Shown in pieces: positions 30,498 through 33,389 of a stretch of 33,389 bases of DNA. Each line of letters starts with the position of its first letter. The stretch's first letter is position 1. The notes beneath the pieces were generated by a model, which did not search any database, was not told the DNA's origin, and worked only from the letters and a program-made list of their open reading frames with translations. Source of the stretch: Lachnospiraceae bacterium (GTDB taxonomy: Bacteria; Bacillota; Clostridia; Lachnospirales; Lachnospiraceae); contig JAGAQZ010000110.1 of assembly GCA_017622505.1 (NCBI GenBank), positions 1-33,389 of the forward strand, given 5' to 3'. The translations under genes and the position numbers were made by a program.

Positions 30498-30780
30498 GTT
30501 ATAAAACTAGCAAAATTGCAGAAGCATTTGTCGAGATTTGTCGATGTGTTTTGATTGATAAAATGTTTTATAAATGCTACACTGACTTTATAAAATCATT
30601 CAATACAAGTGTGTTTATAATTTCTTTTATAAAACTTGTATTATTCAACCGGCGTTTCTGCCGAATATTCCATAATTTATGTTTTAAAAGGTCGGTGATG
30701 CATATTGAGGGAGTTTTATCGGACAGTATGAGAGGTATTATTTGTATTGTTAAATAAAACATAAAATCTTAAAAAAATAA
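30498..30780 (+). other. recA upstream region with tandem repeats and hairpins, no gene recognised
   Basis: This is part of the 410-base gap between the zinc-ribbon gene and recA. It holds a tandem TTTGTCGA (30527-30534 and 30537-30544, 10 bp apart). It also holds a 16-bp interrupted hairpin (30602-30642, arms AATACAAGT and TTTATAA with their complements) and an 11-bp inverted repeat (TTTATGTTTTA 30676-30686 with TAAAACATAAA 30755-30765). A 19-codon frame from 30699 has a weak ribosome site; I do not regard it as a gene. A small RNA is possible but not shown. Confidence 0.45.
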
Positions 30781-30828
30781 TTGACAAAATCGAACATTTG
30801 TTTTATTGTATATACAGAACAAATGTTC
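30781..30828 (+). promoter_or_regulatory. recA promoter with two LexA-type operators
   Basis: TTGACA (30781-30786) is a perfect -35; a -10 TATTGT lies 17 bases downstream (30804-30809). Two SOS boxes flank it: GAACATTTGTTT at 30792-30803 (imperfect) and GAACAAATGTTC at 30817-30828 (perfect palindromic Gram-positive LexA box). Centres are 25 bp apart. RecA expression should be repressed by LexA and induced by DNA damage. Confidence 0.9.
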
Positions 30829-30846
30829 AAGGAAAAGGAGAAGAAA

Positions 30847-31908
30847 ATGGATAGAGAAGAAAAAATGAAAGCATTGGATGCTGCGTTATCACAGATTGAA
30901 AGACAGTTTGGTAAGGGTTCTGTTATGAAACTCGGTGATCCTGCTACACAAATGAATGTGGAGACTATCCCTACCGGTTCCTTGAGCCTGGATATTGCTT
31001 TGGGTCTTGGCGGAATCCCCAAGGGAAGAATTGTGGAAATTTACGGACCTGAATCCAGTGGTAAAACAACCGTTACGTTACATATGATTGCTGAAGTGCA
31101 GAAGAGAGGCGGTATTGCCGGATTTATTGATGCTGAACATGCATTGGATCCTGCTTATGCAAAAGCAATCGGTGTTGATGTAGATAATATGTATATTTCA
31201 CAGCCTGATAACGGTGAACAGGCACTTGAAATTACCGAAACCATGGTACGTTCCGGTGCAATCGATATTGTTGTTGTAGACTCTGTTGCAGCTTTGGTTC
31301 CTAAGGCTGAATTAGATGGTGAAATGGGTGATTCTCATGTCGGTTTGCAGGCTAGATTAATGTCTCAGGCATTGAGAAAGTTGACCGGTGCTATCGGACG
31401 TTCTAATTGTACGGTTATTTTTATCAATCAGTTACGTGAAAAAGTTGGTGTATTCTACGGTAATCCGCAGGTTACAACCGGTGGTAATGCATTAAAGTTC
31501 TATTCTTCCGTAAGAATGGAAATCAGACGTGTAGAACAGTTGAAGCAGGGGGGAGATATTACAGGTAACCGTACACGTGCTAAAATTGTTAAGAATAAGA
31601 TCGCACCGCCTTTTAAAGAGGCTGAATTTGATATTATGTTCGGCGAAGGTATTTCATTTGAAGGAGATGTTTTAGATTTGGCTGCAGAAGTAGGCATTAT
31701 CAGTAAGAGTGGTGCTTGGTATGCTTATGAAGGCAATAAGATTGGTCAGGGTAGAGAAAATGCAAAGACCTTCCTGATTGAAAATCCGGATATTTGTGCA
31801 GATGTGGAACAGAAAGTAAGAGCACACTACGGATTGCAGGGGACAGCATCTGAAATGGATGGCAGGAAAGAAAAGAAAACTTCTAAAACAGCCAAAGACG
31901 AAGCATAA
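30847..31908 (+). CDS. recA: recombinase RecA
   Basis: This encodes 353 residues. ATG 30847 follows AAGGAG at normal spacing; the frame opens earlier at TTG 30781 but that lies on the -35. The Walker A motif is GPESSGKT (67-74), and the loop [19 protein letters not shown] and the KIVKNK..PPFK segment are standard RecA. The C-terminal tail is lysine-rich ([15 protein letters not shown]). It forms the nucleoprotein filament for recombination and acts as co-protease for LexA cleavage. It is SOS controlled and precedes recX. Confidence 0.98.
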   Translation: MDREEKMKALDAALSQIERQFGKGSVMKLGDPATQMNVETIPTGSLSLDIALGLGGIPKGRIVEIYGPESSGKTTVTLHMIAEVQKRGGIAGFIDAEHALDPAYAKAIGVDVDNMYISQPDNGEQALEITETMVRSGAIDIVVVDSVAALVPKAELDGEMGDSHVGLQARLMSQALRKLTGAIGRSNCTVIFINQLREKVGVFYGNPQVTTGGNALKFYSSVRMEIRRVEQLKQGGDITGNRTRAKIVKNKIAPPFKEAEFDIMFGEGISFEGDVLDLAAEVGIISKSGAWYAYEGNKIGQGRENAKTFLIENPDICADVEQKVRAHYGLQGTASEMDGRKEKKTSKTAKDEA

Positions 31909-31960
31909 TGATGTTGTTTAAACGCTGAAATTCTAAAAATATATTAACAAAGGATGATGT

Positions 31961-31998
31961 GGTAGGGGCACGAAAAGAGTGTCCCTATCCGTCTTTTA
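31961..31998 (+). terminator. attenuator-like hairpin between recA and recX
   Basis: GGTAGGGGCAC (31961-31971) pairs with GTGTCCCTATCC (31979-31990) with one bulge and one G-U pair. A short tail GTCTTTTA follows. It lies 53 bases after recA and 10 bases before recX. It fits the arrangement known in E. coli where readthrough sets a low RecX/RecA ratio. Confidence 0.65.
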
Positions 31999-32007
31999 TG
32001 AGAAAAT

Positions 32008-32634
32008 ATGGTAATAAATGAAATACAAGAATTTTCAAAGACGAAATGTAAATTAATATTCGAAGATTTTTCATCAATTGTTCTCTATAAGAAAGATTTA
32101 AAAAGATACAGCCTTTCAGAAGGAGTAGAACTGTCAGATAAGCAGTTTAAATTGCTTATGGAAGAAATACTCCCATATCGAGCCAAGAGTCGCTGTATGA
32201 AGCTTTTACAAAGTAAGGATTATACGGAGACAGAAATTAGAAGTAAGTTGCGTGGTGACGGATATCCGGAGAATGTTATTAAGATTGCTGTGGAATATTT
32301 ATATAGCTTTCATTATTTAGATGATGCAAGATATGCGGAAGCTTATTATCGGAGTCGGTGTGTAAGAAAGAGTAAGAAACAGATTATTATGGAGTTGCAA
32401 CAAAAAGGTGTTAATAAAGAACTTATAATTGATACCTTAGAGAGTGTGTGTTCCGATTCGCCTGAAGAAGATGAATTGCAGTGCATTTCTAAACTTTTAG
32501 CAAAGAGAAAATATAATGATAACGAAGCAGATATAACAGAACGCGAGAAAGTAAAAGCATATCTTTTTCGTAAAGGTTTTCAAATTGATAACATAAATAG
32601 TTGTATGCGAAATTTTGATTGGAAAAATACGTAA
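32008..32634 (+). CDS. recX: RecA regulator RecX
   Basis: This encodes 208 residues. The RecX core is made of three-helix repeats: RCMKLLQSKDYTETEIRSKLR, then YLYSFHYLDDARYAEAYYR, and SKKQIIMELQQKGVNKELI, followed by a KYNDNEADITEREKVKAYLFRKG-type repeat. RecX limits RecA filament growth. The ribosome site is weak (GAG only), and an attenuator hairpin sits before it, so expression is presumably kept below that of recA. No separate promoter is seen; it is probably co-transcribed with recA. Confidence 0.9.
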   Translation: MVINEIQEFSKTKCKLIFEDFSSIVLYKKDLKRYSLSEGVELSDKQFKLLMEEILPYRAKSRCMKLLQSKDYTETEIRSKLRGDGYPENVIKIAVEYLYSFHYLDDARYAEAYYRSRCVRKSKKQIIMELQQKGVNKELIIDTLESVCSDSPEEDELQCISKLLAKRKYNDNEADITEREKVKAYLFRKGFQIDNINSCMRNFDWKNT

Positions 32635-32662
32635 TTATATGGTCGAAAGGGCCAATTATTAC

Positions 32663-32691
32663 TTGACATAATATCGTAGAAAGTTTAAACT
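32663..32691 (+). promoter_or_regulatory. promoter of rny
   Basis: TTGACA (32663-32668) and TAAACT (32686-32691) are 17 bases apart. The leader of about 80 bases contains a short weakly paired element and then the full-length Shine-Dalgarno sequence. Confidence 0.7.
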
Positions 32692-32759
32692 AGATATGTT
32701 GTAATATCGCATATTAGGGCTTTTTGTCCTATTAGATAATTGTACAATGAAAATTTAAT

Positions 32760-32772
32760 AAGGAGGTGATCC
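32760..32772 (+). promoter_or_regulatory. extended Shine-Dalgarno sequence of rny
   Basis: AAGGAGGTGATCC matches the 3' end of 16S rRNA over 13 continuous bases, much longer than the 4-7 base sites of the other genes here. It stands 5 bases before the ATG at 32778. Confidence 0.85.
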
Positions 32773-32777
32773 TGTAC

Positions 32778-33389
32778 ATGCCCGAAGTTAGCTTACTGGT
32801 TATGTTGATCGCTGTTCTTATTGCAGTCATTGTTTCCGCTGTGGTTTCTGCATTGATTGCACTTTCCGTTCATAAGAAGAAAGTTGCAAAACAAATTGGC
32901 AATGCAGAGGAAAAAGCCAGAGAAATTATCGATGAAGCTTTGAAGACCGCTGAAGCAAAGAAGCGTGAAGGTTTACTTGAAATCAAGGAAGAGTCAATTA
33001 AGGCTAAGAATGAACTTGATAAGGAAGTAAAGGAACGTCGTGCTGACGTACAACGCGCAGAGAGAAGAATTCAGCAGAAAGAAGAAAGCGTTGATAAGAA
33101 ATTAGAGTCCATCGAAAAGAAGGAAAATGCAATTGCTGCAAAGGAAGAAGAATTAGCGAAGCAGAAAGAAATCATTGCAAAGTTAAACGAGCAGCGAGTA
33201 CAGGAACTTGAACGAATTTCAGGTTTAACCTCTGAACAAGCAAAAGAATACTTGTTGAAAATTGTTGAAGAAGATGTAAAACATGAAACTGCTGTGCTTA
33301 TTAAAGAAATGGAAAGCAGAGCGAAAGAGGAAGCAGATAAGAAAGCAAAAGAATATGTGGTAAATGCCATTCAAAAGTGTGCGGCAGAT
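32778..33389 (+). CDS. rny: ribonuclease Y (5' part, runs off the window)
   Basis: The open frame has no stop before the window edge: 204 codons are present of roughly 520 expected. Residues 5-31 form an N-terminal membrane anchor ([20 protein letters not shown]...). A long coiled coil follows (about 35-150) with [19 protein letters not shown] and many KEE repeats, then [14 protein letters not shown] and a segment ending AIQKCAAD, the entry to the KH domain. The HD and KH domains are outside the window. RNase Y is the main endoribonuclease starting mRNA decay in Firmicutes. It has its own promoter. Confidence 0.95.
   Translation, partial: MPEVSLLVMLIAVLIAVIVSAVVSALIALSVHKKKVAKQIGNAEEKAREIIDEALKTAEAKKREGLLEIKEESIKAKNELDKEVKERRADVQRAERRIQQKEESVDKKLESIEKKENAIAAKEEELAKQKEIIAKLNEQRVQELERISGLTSEQAKEYLLKIVEEDVKHETAVLIKEMESRAKEEADKKAKEYVVNAIQKCAAD

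Noticed and set aside
30482-30757. 91-codon open frame upstream of recA
   Set aside because: It starts inside a hairpin, has no ribosome binding site, an unlikely amino-acid composition, and overlaps clear regulatory repeats.
30699-30757. 19-codon small protein MHIEGVLSDS...
   Set aside because: Only a weak ribosome site and no family resemblance; it lies within the inverted repeat. Left as a remark.
30781-30846. recA starting at TTG 30781
   Set aside because: This would begin on the -35 hexamer and add 22 residues unlike RecA; ATG 30847 has AAGGAG.

Overview
The window looks like a piece of chromosome from a low-GC, spore-lineage Clostridia bacterium, most likely a Lachnospiraceae member. 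The basis is AT-rich intergenic DNA, Gram-positive Shine-Dalgarno and LexA sites, RNase Y, an RqcH-type NFACT protein, LytTR/DUF3021 regulators, lipoproteins with a Gram-positive style lipobox, and a Spo0A effector domain. The genus cannot be fixed from the sequence alone. I see no rRNA, tRNA, CRISPR array, insertion sequence or prophage.

Region 1 (1-6910), membrane and signalling: the 3' end of an unknown gene; an alpha/beta hydrolase broken by an in-frame amber codon; then two LytTR-DUF3021-ABC transporter modules in opposite internal order (LytTR, DUF3021, ATPase, permease; then ATPase, permease, LytTR, DUF3021). Between them lies the manganese exporter gene mntP behind a yybP-ykoY (Mn2+) riboswitch and terminator. 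Each LytTR module has its own pair of direct repeats with exactly 21-bp spacing just upstream, the geometry expected of LytTR-domain operators.

Region 2 (6911-18529), envelope genes: a small amidase-fold protein (minus strand), a membrane-anchored D,D-carboxypeptidase, a GNAT acetyltransferase, a MaoC-type hydratase, four consecutive lipoproteins (two large ones with internal repeats, two small coiled-coil paralogues with different C-terminal domains), and a minus-strand heterodimeric ABC exporter pair with the expected asymmetric (one degenerate) ATP sites.

Region 3 (18530-21750): a patatin-like phospholipase behind a phased A-tract promoter, a Spo0A C-terminal DNA-binding domain protein that has no receiver domain, and glycogen synthase glgA.

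Region 4 (21751-33389), housekeeping: rqcH; a yicC-gmk-rpoZ-rimO-pgsA-cinA series (without the remA gene that sits between yicC and gmk in Bacillus); a zinc-ribbon / Q-rich / transmembrane protein; recA with two LexA-type boxes; recX behind an attenuator-like hairpin; and the first 204 codons of rny (RNase Y), which runs off the window.

The observations I rate most worth following are the paired LytTR modules with private 21-bp-period operators, the receiver-less Spo0A-like regulator, a tandem 10-bp-period TTTGTCGA element resembling a tandem 0A box upstream of recA, and the Q-rich zinc-ribbon membrane protein placed between cinA and recA. None of these amounts to proof of a new system.
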